From contig CAJUTR010000025.1 of NCBI GenBank assembly GCA_910589665.1, positions 1 through 41,512 on the forward strand: a stretch of DNA of 41,512 nt, in the 5' to 3' direction. A program made the translations under genes and the position numbers. A model generated the notes under the pieces. The model made no database searches and was not told the origin of the DNA. It worked only from the letters and a program-made list of their open reading frames with translations. Shown here in pieces: positions 1-8,700 of the stretch. Origin of the DNA: an uncultured Eubacterium sp. Its GTDB lineage: Bacteria > Bacillota > Clostridia > Lachnospirales > Lachnospiraceae. The first letter of the stretch is position 1; every line of letters starts with the position of its first letter.

Positions 1-255
1 CAAAGGCTAACTGCCAAACCCCGCTATTGAATTAGTGCGTTTTGCTCATCTCTATGTTCGTGTATCAGTATTATATGGAAATTATACATCAATGGAAATG
101 GGATTTCAATAGGAAGATGGCATTTCAGGGATGTTTCCCACCTCCCAGCAAGAACAGAGAGCAGATCGGGAGAGGCATATGGGCATGGAATATATGGCCC
201 GGCAGAGTTATTGGGATGTGTTACATATCTTCAATCAGGATAAAGCCTCCACCGT

Positions 256-591
256 TTATTGGCATGAAGCATCACAGCCATTATCTTTCCGAAATACTGC
301 ATCCGAACAATGATTAACTTTAACAAATAAAATTTCCTTCATGTGGAGCGGCGTATCGGTATAATCTACCACTTTGATCACTTCAACGCTCCTGCTTAAT
401 TGTTTTTTTATCTGTTCAAAAGTCCTGTCATCGCTAGTTAGGCTGAATGTTATCCGTGATATCGTGTTATCCTCGGTAATCCCAACGATCAAGCTGTCCA
501 AATTATAAGACTTTCCAGAAAACAAGCCTGTGATACGGGCAAGCACGCCTATTTCATTTTCCACAAATAAACAAATCCATCTCTTTTTCAT
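256..591 (-). pseudogene. ilvN: acetolactate synthase small subunit, C-terminally truncated
   Basis: The reading frame gives 111 residues, whereas the regulatory subunit of acetolactate synthase usually has about 160-170. The N-terminal ACT domain is clear (residues 1-75, including FVENEIGVLARITGLFSGKS and the following YNLDSL). It is followed by MKEILFVKV, which normally leads into the C-terminal domain. After about residue 95 the sequence no longer resembles the family and stops early; I found no continuation in the other frames down to base 1. The start overlaps the stop of the upstream ilvB fragment (ATGA), the usual ilvBN coupling. The intact protein would bind branched-chain amino acids and regulate the large subunit. 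With the large subunit also broken, this is probably a dead remnant. Confidence 0.75.
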
Positions 592-1172
592 TTTGTACGT
601 TCCTCACTTTCCAAAATCATGTCATCAAGGGAGTTCCCCGGTGGAACAATCGGCATAACATTGATTTCTCTGTCTATGATAAATTCAATAACCGTAGGCG
701 TTTTCGCATTCTGCTTTGCACGTATGAAAGCTGTTTTTCTATCCTCTGCTTTTGTAACACGGATGCCTTTCGCCCCGTAGCTTTCTGCCAGCGCTATAAA
801 ATCAGGCGTATATTCTGGACAGCGATCATCTAGGCTATGACAGCCTGTTTCACAACTTCTTCGGTAACGCATGCAAGTACTTGAATAACGCCTGTCATAA
901 AACATCTCCTGCCATTGCCGCACATTCCCCAAATATCCATTATTCAATATACAGATAATAATAGGCAATTCATAAACGATGGCAGTTGCCATTTCTTGAA
1001 TGTTCATCTGCATACCGCCATCCCCAGAGATGACAATTACATCTTTATGGGGATTACCAAGCTTCGCCCCGATCGCGGTGGGAAAACCGTATCCCATCGT
1101 TCCCAAGCCGCCAGATGTCAGCATTTGCTTATTCTCGTCAATATCAAGAAACTGCGTTGTCCATAACTGATT
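588..1172 (-). pseudogene. ilvB: acetolactate synthase large subunit, 3' fragment only
   Basis: This is the C-terminal third of a ThDP-dependent acetolactate synthase, about 195 residues of a usual 550-570. It contains the ThDP/Mg motif (SGDGGMQMN, then ILNNGYLG about 25 residues later) and the C-terminal GAKGIRV and VMPIVPPG segments. Recognisable homology begins before the first ATG (1124), at the stretch LWTTQFLDIDENKQ, and ends at an in-frame TAA at 1173-1175. The pyrimidine-binding and FAD-like domains are missing, so it cannot be active alone. A Cys-rich insert (STCMRYRRSCETGC) sits after RQWQEMFYDRR; I believe some clostridial homologues have a similar insert, so it is not necessarily damage. 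It is coupled to the truncated ilvN by an ATGA overlap. Confidence 0.8.
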
Positions 1173-1456
1173 TTAGAGTGCAAAGCGTTTGTGTTCTATT
1201 GCCTGCTTTACTGTGTTGACTTTATGGGAGAACGAGGTATGCAGTTTCATGATAAAAAAATTCCAGTAAATGAGAGTATCGTTTAGAGGTTAAATGATAT
1301 ATTTGACAATCTCATGGAAGAATGGAACAAATGTTGTGAACGGTAAATTCCAGTTTGTTGAGGTGTTATTCAGGGAGTAAAATCGAAAGGTGGTATCATA
1401 AAATTTTTGTCAGGGGATGGATCGGGACATACGCATGAAACTGTGAAAAAATGTTA
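1173..1456. other. gene-free stretch between ilv remnants and hydrogenase operon
   Basis: No intact gene lies here. On the plus strand the frame 1203-1460 reads protein-like for 86 codons but carries internal TAG, TAA and TGA stops. It could be a decayed reading frame or chance. I see no transposase, tRNA or terminator. The hydrogenase promoter follows immediately. Confidence 0.4.
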
Positions 1457-1485
1457 TTGAGGTAACGAAGCATTTATGTTACAAT
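1457..1485 (+). promoter_or_regulatory. sigma-A-type promoter of hydrogenase operon
   Basis: The -35 box TTGAGG (1457-1462) and -10 box TACAAT (1480-1485) are separated by exactly 17 bases. Transcription would begin near 1492, giving a leader of about 80 bases before the TTG start of the first subunit. Confidence 0.65.
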
Positions 1486-1547
1486 GAGATATAAAACGTA
1501 ATCGATTGGCAGGGTTGGTGTCAGGCGAAAGGATCAACCGGCCCGCG

Positions 1548-1562
1548 CCTTTCTCAGAAAGG
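1548..1562 (+). promoter_or_regulatory. perfect 15-bp palindrome overlapping the Shine-Dalgarno
   Basis: The sequence CCTTTCTCAGAAAGG is a perfect inverted repeat around one central base. Its right half is part of the ribosome binding site (AGAAAGGAG) of the first hydrogenase gene. It could be a protein operator, or an RNA stem masking the site. A second, weaker pair (GGTTG near 1515 and CAACC near 1535) lies upstream in the same leader. No known riboswitch was recognised. Confidence 0.4.
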
Positions 1563-1570
1563 AGAAAACA

Positions 1571-2071
1571 TTGACACATCAGGAGATAGCAAAACTAGAT
1601 GAAATTTTGCAGGTACATGACTACAATCATACTCTTCTCATCGCGATCATGCAGGACATACAGAAAGAGTATCATTATCTTCCCGAGGAAGCGTTGTGTT
1701 ACATAGCAAAAAAATTAAAGCTTAGTGAAGCTAAAATTTATGGGGTCGCAACTTTTTACGAGAATTTTTCTTTGGAGCCGAAGGGGAAATATGTGATCAA
1801 AATTTGTGATGGAACGGCTTGTCATGTGCGTAAATCCGTACCGATTTTGGAGGAATTCCGCAAAATACTCGGCGTGAGCGAGGATAAGCCGACGACGGAT
1901 GACATGATGTTTACGGTGGAGACCGTGTCCTGTCTGGGGGCGTGCGGACTGGCTCCGGTATGTACGGTGAACGACCATGTGCATCCGGCCATGACACCTG
2001 AGAAGGCAAGGGAACTCATTGAGGAACTGAAGGGAGAAGAGAGCGGCAAGGAGGTAGAGGCAGATGATTAA
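1571..2071 (+). CDS. hydC: hydrogenase subunit, NuoE/HydC-like [2Fe-2S] protein
   Basis: This 166-residue protein is a thioredoxin-fold [2Fe-2S] ferredoxin of the NuoE family. The four cluster ligands are visible as CDGTAC (C79, C84) and CLGAC (C121, C125). The N-terminal helical part (LLIAIMQDIQKEYHYLP) is typical. In multimeric [FeFe] hydrogenases this subunit passes electrons between the flavin subunit and the catalytic subunit in the cytoplasm. The start is TTG at 1571, placed by the AGAAAGGAG ribosome binding site eight bases upstream; no ATG fits. Its stop overlaps the ATG of the next gene by eight bases, indicating translational coupling. HndA of NADP-reducing hydrogenases is an alternative name for the same family. 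Confidence 0.9.
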   Translation: MTHQEIAKLDEILQVHDYNHTLLIAIMQDIQKEYHYLPEEALCYIAKKLKLSEAKIYGVATFYENFSLEPKGKYVIKICDGTACHVRKSVPILEEFRKILGVSEDKPTTDDMMFTVETVSCLGACGLAPVCTVNDHVHPAMTPEKARELIEELKGEESGKEVEADD

Positions 2072-3950
2072 TACGAGGGAAGAACTGATCGCAAAGCAGG
2101 AAGAATATAAAGCCTCCTTGAACAGTCAGAGAAAACAGATCCTGATCTGTGCCGGAACGGGCTGCGTGGCGGGCGGATCGTTGGAAATTTATGATAAGAT
2201 GAAGGAGATCATCGAAGAGAAGGGGCTTCGGTGCTCGCTGCTCCTTGAAAAGGAGCCGCACGATGACAGCATCGGACTGAAAAAGAGCGGTTGCCACGGA
2301 TTTTGTGAGATGGGCCCGCTTCTTCGGATCGAGCCGATGGGCTGGCTGTATCTGAAAGTGAAACTGGAAGACTGTGAAGAGATTATTGAGAAAAGTATCA
2401 TTAACGATGAAGTTGTCGATCATTTGGTATATAAGGATAAGACCCTGAAATCGTACGTAAAACAGGAGGACATCCCATTTTATAAACAACAGACGCGCGT
2501 GGCGCTTGAGTACTGTGGTCGGATCAATGCGGAGAGTATCGCGGAGTATTTGGCGTTGGGCGGATACAGCGCGGTCGCAAAGGCGCTGTTCGACATGACG
2601 CCGCAGCAGATCGTGGACGAGGTCAGCGAGGCATCTCTGCGTGGACGCGGAGGCGGCGGATTCCCAGCTGGGCGCAAATGGCAGCAGGTACTCGATCAGG
2701 ATGTAGAAGAAAAGTATATCGTCTGCAACGGTGACGAGGGCGACCCAGGCGCTTTCATGGATCGTTCGATGATGGAGGGTGAGCCGCACCGCGTCATAGA
2801 AGGTATGCTGATCGCGGCGATCGCTACTCAGGCGCACCACGGTTATATTTATGTGAGGGCGGAATACCCGCTGGCCGTGGAGAGGCTTCAAAAAGCGATC
2901 GACAAGGCGCTTGACCGCGGACTTTTAGGGAAGAATATTCTCGGTTCCGGCTTTGATTTTGACCTGCACATCAGTCAGGGAGCCGGTGCGTTCGTGTGCG
3001 GAGAGGGAAGCGCGCTGACGACATCCATTGAAGGAAACCGGGGAATGCCGAGGGTGAAGCCGCCGCGTACGGTGGAGCACGGCTTGTTTGATAAGCCGAC
3101 GGTGCTGAACAATGTAGAGACCTTTTGTAATGTGCCGCCGATCATTTTAAATGGAGCGGAGTGGTATAAAGGATTTGGACCAGAAAACAACCACGGCACG
3201 AAGGCGTTTGCGCTGACCGGAAATGTCGTGAATACCGGTTTGATCGAAGTCCCGATGGGTACGACGCTGCGCGAAGTTATTTTCGACATCGGCGGAGGCG
3301 TCAAAGGCGGGGAATTTAAGGCGGTACAGATCGGCGGGCCTTCGGGCGGCTGTCTCTGTATGAGCGCGACCGAGGATCATCTGGATATGAAACTTGATTT
3401 CGATTCGCTGAAAAAAGTCGGAGCGATGATCGGTTCGGGCGGTCTGGTTGTCATGAATGATAAGAGCTGTATGGTAGAGGTGGCAAGGTTCTTCATGAAC
3501 TTTACTCAAAATGAATCGTGCGGAAAATGTGTGCCGTGTCGTGAGGGAACAAAGAGGATGCTCGAACTTCTGACAGACATTACAGAGGGACGGGGGACGA
3601 TGGAGCATATTGACCTTCTTGAAAAGCTTTCGGATACCGTGTCCGCTACGGCATTGTGCGGTCTTGGGAAGACGGCGGCGTCTCCAGTCGTGAGTACGCT
3701 TAAATATTTCCGGGATGAGTATGTGGCGCATGTTGTGGACAAGAAATGTCCGTCGGGCCAGTGTAAGGCGCTGATGACGCTGAAGATCGATCCGGAACTT
3801 TGCCGTGGATGTACGAAATGTGCGAGAATGTGTCCAGTCGGAGCGATTTCCGGTAAAGTGAAAGAAGCTCATGTCATTGATGCGGCAAAATGTATCAAAT
3901 GCGGTGCCTGCAAAGAGGGCTGTAACTTTGACGCGGTAAAAGAAGTTTAG
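2064..3950 (+). CDS. hydB: hydrogenase flavin subunit, NuoF/HydB-like
   Basis: The 628-residue protein has the domain order of HydB/HndC. An N-terminal thioredoxin-like [2Fe-2S] domain comes first (C29, C34 and GCHGFCEMG near residue 80). The NuoF-type FMN/NAD(H) domain follows (GRGGGGFPAGRKW near 194-206, NGDEGDPGAF soon after), then the SLBB region and a [4Fe-4S] site (ESCGKCVPCREGT near 484-496). The C-terminus carries two [4Fe-4S] ferredoxin motifs (CRGCTKCARMCPVG and CIKCGACKEGC). In the family it oxidises or reduces NAD(P)H at FMN, and in bifurcating enzymes it is thought to host the branch point. An AAGGAGG site at 2048-2054 supports the start. Whether this complex bifurcates with ferredoxin cannot be told from sequence alone. 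Confidence 0.93.
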   Translation: MINTREELIAKQEEYKASLNSQRKQILICAGTGCVAGGSLEIYDKMKEIIEEKGLRCSLLLEKEPHDDSIGLKKSGCHGFCEMGPLLRIEPMGWLYLKVKLEDCEEIIEKSIINDEVVDHLVYKDKTLKSYVKQEDIPFYKQQTRVALEYCGRINAESIAEYLALGGYSAVAKALFDMTPQQIVDEVSEASLRGRGGGGFPAGRKWQQVLDQDVEEKYIVCNGDEGDPGAFMDRSMMEGEPHRVIEGMLIAAIATQAHHGYIYVRAEYPLAVERLQKAIDKALDRGLLGKNILGSGFDFDLHISQGAGAFVCGEGSALTTSIEGNRGMPRVKPPRTVEHGLFDKPTVLNNVETFCNVPPIILNGAEWYKGFGPENNHGTKAFALTGNVVNTGLIEVPMGTTLREVIFDIGGGVKGGEFKAVQIGGPSGGCLCMSATEDHLDMKLDFDSLKKVGAMIGSGGLVVMNDKSCMVEVARFFMNFTQNESCGKCVPCREGTKRMLELLTDITEGRGTMEHIDLLEKLSDTVSATALCGLGKTAASPVVSTLKYFRDEYVAHVVDKKCPSGQCKALMTLKIDPELCRGCTKCARMCPVGAISGKVKEAHVIDAAKCIKCGACKEGCNFDAVKEV

Positions 3951-3981
3951 CCCGATCACATTTTGAGAATGGAGGAAAAGT

Positions 3982-5697
3982 ATGTCTAAAAAATATATGA
4001 TAATAGATGGCATCCGTAGCGAATTTACGGATGAGAAAAACATTTTGCAGGTCATCCGGAAAGCCGGGATCCATGTGCCTACTTTTTGTTATTATACGGA
4101 CATGTCGATTTACGGCGCTTGTCGTATGTGTGTGGTAGAGGATGAAAGGGGAAGTATCATCGCTTCCTGTTCCACGCCGCCGAGGGACAAGATGGTTATA
4201 CGCACAAATACATCGAAGCTTCACCAGCACAGGAAAATGATCTTGGAGCTGCTTCTCGCTTCCCACTGCCGCGACTGTACGGTGTGCGAGAAGAACGGGA
4301 ACTGCCGTCTTCAGATGCTGGCGGCGAGATTCCGCCTCACGAACGTACGCTTTCCGAATACACATCCGGAGCGCACGATCGACGATTCTTCTCTATCGAT
4401 CGTCAGGGACCCGAGCAAATGTATTTTGTGCGGCGACTGCGTGAGGATGTGTAATGAAGTGCAGCATGTCGGGGCGATCGATTTTGCCCACCGCGGTGCG
4501 GATATGGTTGTCAGTCCGGCATTTAATAAGAATATTGCCGATACGGACTGTGTAAATTGTGGCCAGTGCGCAGCTGTCTGCCCGACGGCGGCGATCACGA
4601 TCAAAAACGATCTGCGCGAAGTGTGGCAGGCGCTTTATGCGCCGAATAAGCGCGTGGTGGCGCAGATCGCGCCGGCAGTACGTGTGGCGATCGGTGAGGA
4701 ATTTGGCCTTGCGCCAGGAAAGAACTCGGTCGGAAAAATCTTTACGGCGCTGCGCATGCTTGGATTTGATACGGTATTCGATACAAGTTTCAGCGCGGAC
4801 TTAACTGTCGTTGAAGAGGCGTCGGAGCTTGTATATAAACTTGAGAATGGGGAAAAGAAATATCCGCTCGGAAATTCCATGCCGCTGTTTACGTCGTGCT
4901 GTCCGGCGTGGGTGCGTTTTGTGGAAACGAAACATCCGGAAATCCTTCCCTATGTATCTACCTGCAAATCTCCGATGGAAATGTTCGGCGCGGTGCTCAA
5001 GGAGCACTATAAGCCGGCGGATGAGGAAACGGGCCTCGAGACGGTATCCGTTGCCGTGATGCCTTGTGTGGCGAAGAAGTATGAGGCGGCGCGTGATGAG
5101 TTCAAGCGTAACAATGTGCCGGATGTCGATCATGTCATTACGACAAAAGAGTTGATTCTCATGATCAAGGAACTCGGTATCCAGTTTAACGAGATTGAGC
5201 CGAGTGCGCCCGATATGCCATTTTCCATTAGTTCCGGCGCCGGTGTGATTTTTGGTGTGACGGGCGGTGTGATGGAAGCGGCGCTCCGCCATGTGGCAGA
5301 GAAGAACAACGAGGCGCTGCGTGAGATTGAATATTCTGGTATCCGCGGACTTGAGGGCACGAAGGTGGCCGAGGTGGAAGTGGCGGGAACGAAGCTGCGT
5401 GTCGGCGTTGTGAATGGTCTGGGAAATGCAGAGAAGCTGATCGAGAAACTCCAGCGGGGCGAGGAGAAGCTGGATTTTGTCGAAGTGATGGCGTGTCCGT
5501 ATGGCTGTATCGGCGGCGCCGGCCAGCCGTTCGGTTACCAGAGCGTGAAGCAGGAGCGTGCGACCGGTATGTATAAAGCGGATAAATCCGCGATCATTAA
5601 GCGTTCGGAAGAGAACCCGACACTGCTTAATATGTATGAGAATGGTATTCTGAAAGACCGTGCGCATGAATTGTTACATGTGCACTACGGAAAATAA
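3982..5697 (+). CDS. hydA: [FeFe] hydrogenase catalytic subunit
   Basis: This 571-residue protein carries the H-cluster signatures TSCCPAWVRF (304-313), MPCVAKKYE (360-368) and VMACPYGCIGGAGQP (502-516). It would catalyse reversible proton reduction to H2. The N-terminus has a plant-type [2Fe-2S] domain (C36, C47, C50, C63), a His/Cys-ligated [4Fe-4S] segment (HCRDCTVCEKNGNC, 95-108) and a two-cluster ferredoxin domain (CILCGDCVRMC and CVNCGQCAAVC). The C-terminal small-subunit-like region ends in AHELLHVHY. It lacks the extra C-terminal [2Fe-2S] domain of the longer Thermotoga HydA. The start has a GGAGGAAA site. With the two preceding genes it forms a trimeric hydrogenase of the HydABC/Hnd type. 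No HydEFG maturases are present in the window. Confidence 0.95.
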   Translation: MSKKYMIIDGIRSEFTDEKNILQVIRKAGIHVPTFCYYTDMSIYGACRMCVVEDERGSIIASCSTPPRDKMVIRTNTSKLHQHRKMILELLLASHCRDCTVCEKNGNCRLQMLAARFRLTNVRFPNTHPERTIDDSSLSIVRDPSKCILCGDCVRMCNEVQHVGAIDFAHRGADMVVSPAFNKNIADTDCVNCGQCAAVCPTAAITIKNDLREVWQALYAPNKRVVAQIAPAVRVAIGEEFGLAPGKNSVGKIFTALRMLGFDTVFDTSFSADLTVVEEASELVYKLENGEKKYPLGNSMPLFTSCCPAWVRFVETKHPEILPYVSTCKSPMEMFGAVLKEHYKPADEETGLETVSVAVMPCVAKKYEAARDEFKRNNVPDVDHVITTKELILMIKELGIQFNEIEPSAPDMPFSISSGAGVIFGVTGGVMEAALRHVAEKNNEALREIEYSGIRGLEGTKVAEVEVAGTKLRVGVVNGLGNAEKLIEKLQRGEEKLDFVEVMACPYGCIGGAGQPFGYQSVKQERATGMYKADKSAIIKRSEENPTLLNMYENGILKDRAHELLHVHYGK

Positions 5698-5707
5698 ACA
5701 GTTTTCG

Positions 5708-5767
5708 GAAGGAGTTGCCGTACTAGCCGACGTTTGTATCTGCTGGTGCGGCAGTCCTTTCTTTTAT
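5708..5767 (+). terminator. possible terminator of hydrogenase operon
   Basis: The arms around 5708-5720 (GAAGGAGTTGCCG) and 5748-5761 (CGGCAGTCCTTTC) can pair with one bulge, and a short T-rich run (CTTTTAT) follows. The loop is long, about 27 bases, though part of it can pair internally. It would separate the hydrogenase genes from the MFS gene. Confidence 0.4.
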
Positions 5768-5815
5768 GAGAAGCGCAAAGACTGTGATACCACTTTTCGT
5801 AAAAAGGATGAAGAT

Positions 5816-6997
5816 ATGATACAGAACATAAAAAAGAGTTATGAGCATACGATCTATGCCAGTTATGTGGGATACATTACACAGGCGGTAGTGAACAATT
5901 TTACGCCGCTTCTTTTTTTAACATTTGTAGCGACGTATGGATTTTCGCTAGAGAAGATCACGTTGCTTACGACGGTCAATTTTTTCATTCAGCTTTTGGT
6001 CGATTTGGTTTCGGTGAAGCTTGTAGATCGGATTGGTTACCGTCCAGCTATCGTATCCGCTCATCTATTTGCAGCGGCGGGCATCGCGGGACTGGCGGTT
6101 CTGCCTCAGATGTTTCCGCACGCTTATACGGGGATCATGGTTTCCGTTATTTTGTATGCGGTGGGCGGCGGGATCATCGAGGTGCTGATCAGTCCGATCG
6201 TGGAGGCATGTCCGACAGAAAAGAAGGAGGCGGCCATGAGCCTTCTGCATTCTTTTTACTGCTGGGGGCAGGTGCTTCTCGTACTCATGTCAACACTGTT
6301 TTTTGCGGTGTTTGGCATCGAAAACTGGCGTATTTTGGCTTGCTTATGGGCAGTTATCCCGTTTTTAAATACGGTCTATTTTATGTTGGTCCCGATCTAT
6401 CCGATCGTGGAAGAGCATGAGAAGCTCTCTCTGCGGGGACTTTTTGGCAGGAATGTGTTCTGGCTTCTGATGGTGATCATGGTATGTGCAGGAGCGTCAG
6501 AACTGGCGATGAGCCAGTGGGCGTCTGCGTTTGTGGAGTCAGCGCTTGGCATTTCTAAAACGGTGGGAGATCTAGCGGGGCCGTGTGCGTTTGGCGTCCT
6601 TATGGGCATTGCGAGAGCGCTTTACGGGAAGTTTAGCGAGCGGATTCCGCTGAAGTGGTTTATGCTTGGCTGTGCGGTTCTCTGCGTTTTGTGTTATGCG
6701 GCGGCTTCTCTTGCCTCAAATCCCGTTTTGGGACTGGTTGGCTGTGCGGTCTGTGGATTTTCGGTAGGGATTTTTTGGCCAGGGACGTTCAGCATTGCGG
6801 CGAAGAGTATTCCGGGCGGTGGGACGGCGATGTATGCACTCTTGGCGCTTGCCGGGGATATCGGGTGTTCGGGCGGGCCGACTGTGGTGGGGATGGTGGC
6901 GAATGCCGCCAGCGGTGCGCTTCAGACGGGACTGCTTGCCGCTATGGTCTTTCCGGTTCTGATATTTATTGGGATTTGTCTGGTGAGGAAGGGGTGA
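5816..6997 (+). CDS. MFS-family transporter
   Basis: From the ATG at 5816 the protein has 393 residues with about 12 hydrophobic segments, the size and pattern of the major facilitator superfamily. The loop after the second segment (VDRIGYRPAIV) matches the conserved MFS D-R-x-G-R/Y loop. The frame is open 52 codons further upstream to 5660, inside hydA, but that part is Cys-rich and hydrophilic. The AAGGATG site just before 5816 decides the start. The pattern recalls sugar/H+ symporters of the FucP-like group, but the substrate is unknown. It sits after the hydrogenase terminator and abuts the GNAT gene, so those two are probably co-transcribed. Confidence 0.85.
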   Translation: MIQNIKKSYEHTIYASYVGYITQAVVNNFTPLLFLTFVATYGFSLEKITLLTTVNFFIQLLVDLVSVKLVDRIGYRPAIVSAHLFAAAGIAGLAVLPQMFPHAYTGIMVSVILYAVGGGIIEVLISPIVEACPTEKKEAAMSLLHSFYCWGQVLLVLMSTLFFAVFGIENWRILACLWAVIPFLNTVYFMLVPIYPIVEEHEKLSLRGLFGRNVFWLLMVIMVCAGASELAMSQWASAFVESALGISKTVGDLAGPCAFGVLMGIARALYGKFSERIPLKWFMLGCAVLCVLCYAAASLASNPVLGLVGCAVCGFSVGIFWPGTFSIAAKSIPGGGTAMYALLALAGDIGCSGGPTVVGMVANAASGALQTGLLAAMVFPVLIFIGICLVRKG

Positions 6998-7003
6998 GTG
7001 CGG

Positions 7004-7492
7004 ATGATTCGGAAGATTACAAAAAGTGAGATACCGGACTGTGTGGAAGTCATCTGTAAAAGTTTTATGACAGTGGCTGACGAGTTCGGATTTACAGTAG
7101 AAAATGCACCGAGGTTTACGGCGTTTGCTACGACGAGGGAGCGCTTAACCTGGCAGTGGGAAAAGGAACAGAGACGGATGTTCGCATATTTCGAAGATGG
7201 TAAAATGGCGGGATATTATTCATTGCTTTGGCAGAATGAAAAGGAGTGTGAATTGAATCATTTATGCGTGTTAGAAGAGTACCGGCATATGAAGATCGGG
7301 GAACAACTATTGCAACATGCGTTTAACGAGGCAGGGAAGATGGGGTGTTTGTGGGTAAATATCGGGATCGTGGAGGAAAATGTGAGATTGCGAAAATGGT
7401 ATGAGAAGTATGGGGCAGTGCACATAGGGACGGAAACGTATGATTTTTTTCCGTTTACGTGTGGGTATATGAGGAGAGCGGTAGAAGGATAG
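7004..7492 (+). CDS. GNAT-family N-acetyltransferase
   Basis: This 162-residue protein has the GNAT fold pattern. A central strand precedes the acetyl-CoA pyrophosphate loop (LCVLEEYRHMKIGEQLL, near residues 90-106), and the C-terminal motif (VRLRKWYEKYGAVHIG) is typical of the superfamily. It would transfer an acetyl group from acetyl-CoA to an amine; the substrate is not evident. ATG 7004 is preferred over GTG 6998 because the AGGAAGGGG site (6987-6994) is better spaced from it. It begins just after the MFS stop at 6997, which suggests a two-gene operon. Confidence 0.85.
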   Translation: MIRKITKSEIPDCVEVICKSFMTVADEFGFTVENAPRFTAFATTRERLTWQWEKEQRRMFAYFEDGKMAGYYSLLWQNEKECELNHLCVLEEYRHMKIGEQLLQHAFNEAGKMGCLWVNIGIVEENVRLRKWYEKYGAVHIGTETYDFFPFTCGYMRRAVEG

Positions 7493-7539
7493 AAAAGAAA
7501 TCGTTTATAATATTGAAATGTTATGAGGGAGGTAACAAT

Positions 7540-8664
7540 ATGAAGAATCAAAAGAAAACAGTATCAGAGGTGGAACATACAGGCGATGGCGTGCTTGGCA
7601 AAATGGCGGGATTCCTAATAAAAAACGCCAATCCCTCTATTGTCTTCCATGTAAAAAATGATATCTTACAACATATCACCGAAGAGGAAAAGAGGGAACT
7701 GCATGACCGGGTTATGCGTGAGAAGATAATCCAAACAATAATCGCATGCCAAAAAGAAAACGGCTGGTTAGGAAATGGTTTTCATGGGTCAAATAAAAAT
7801 GCAGGTCAATATGAAAATCAGGAAGTAGGTGTGAAATACCTAGGGGAGAAGCTCATATACCGGGATACTCCTGTATTAAAGAATGCGATAGAAGCATTTA
7901 AAACTACGAAGCCGGACTTATTCGGCGATGGGGATACCGACTGCAATCGGTATGCGGCAGCTGGAACTGACATTATTATGGCTTCCTGCGTGGCAAGGGC
8001 AGGCTATGAAGATTTATTTGATATCTCTAAAGAAATTACGGCATCACTGGATTCGTTTCGTCGTGTCACCGAGGTGAAGTCAGTGACAGATATTGTGAAG
8101 ATCAGAAAGAAACGCCCAGAACGAGTGAACCCCAAGGGAATCGTATATGTATTCAATGAGTATGAGAAATGGCCCTGTAGATATCATTTGGACATTCTGG
8201 CCCATACAAAAAGCTGGCGGAGTAAGGAGAATATCTCTATGCTTGCGCATTCCTTTCAAAAGCTGCTGCAGGACAATGGACTGGATTTTTTTCCCTCCTA
8301 TTGTGTGGATATAGGGCATCTGGTCGGCTGCTGCGGCGCATTTAGGGAAGGTATGGAGCTGGGGATCCATAAGGATGGAACGCATTATGTATCTCTTGAT
8401 TTAGTGGAGTATATGTGCCGGTGCGGTTTGTACGATCTTGTCCCACAGTTGAAGAAGGAAGTTGATATTATTTATGATTCCATTGATGAGCAGGGGATAT
8501 GCCGCGCGAATTATGATGAAAAGGCTTTGAAGGGAATGGGAACGTATTCCGGGGGGCAGTTAGAAGAGGATTGGAGGAGCAGGACAAGAAAATGGTGTGA
8601 TGTTACATATAGAGCATTATTGATCATATACCATTCTAATCTTGGGAACTGGGAAGTTTTATAG
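7540..8664 (+). CDS. unrecognised 374-residue protein
   Basis: The start at 7540 follows a clear GGGAGG site, so this is a genuine gene. I do not recognise the family with confidence. No signal peptide or membrane segment is visible. The segments IIACQKENGWLGNGFHG (near 75-91) and GIHKDGTHYVSLDLVEYMCRCG (near 270) recall the repeated helical units of alpha/alpha-toroid proteins such as prenyltransferase or squalene-cyclase-like folds, but this is only a resemblance. There is a Cys/His-containing stretch (CVDIGHLVGCCGAFREG). It lies 47 bases after the GNAT gene and shares its direction; the downstream FN3 remnant has no ribosome binding site of its own. Confidence 0.7.
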   Translation: MKNQKKTVSEVEHTGDGVLGKMAGFLIKNANPSIVFHVKNDILQHITEEEKRELHDRVMREKIIQTIIACQKENGWLGNGFHGSNKNAGQYENQEVGVKYLGEKLIYRDTPVLKNAIEAFKTTKPDLFGDGDTDCNRYAAAGTDIIMASCVARAGYEDLFDISKEITASLDSFRRVTEVKSVTDIVKIRKKRPERVNPKGIVYVFNEYEKWPCRYHLDILAHTKSWRSKENISMLAHSFQKLLQDNGLDFFPSYCVDIGHLVGCCGAFREGMELGIHKDGTHYVSLDLVEYMCRCGLYDLVPQLKKEVDIIYDSIDEQGICRANYDEKALKGMGTYSGGQLEEDWRSRTRKWCDVTYRALLIIYHSNLGNWEVL

Positions 8665-8700
8665 TTCCTATGCCAACTTCTGGTTCTGAAGAAGTGATTT

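Noticed and set aside
42..317. 91-codon plus-strand frame at the window start
   Set aside because: It overlaps the ilvN remnant on the other strand, has no ribosome site and its sequence has no protein-like pattern.
5660..5815. Longer N-terminus for the MFS transporter
   Set aside because: The extension lies partly inside hydA, is Cys-rich and unlike the family; a proper ribosome site precedes 5816.
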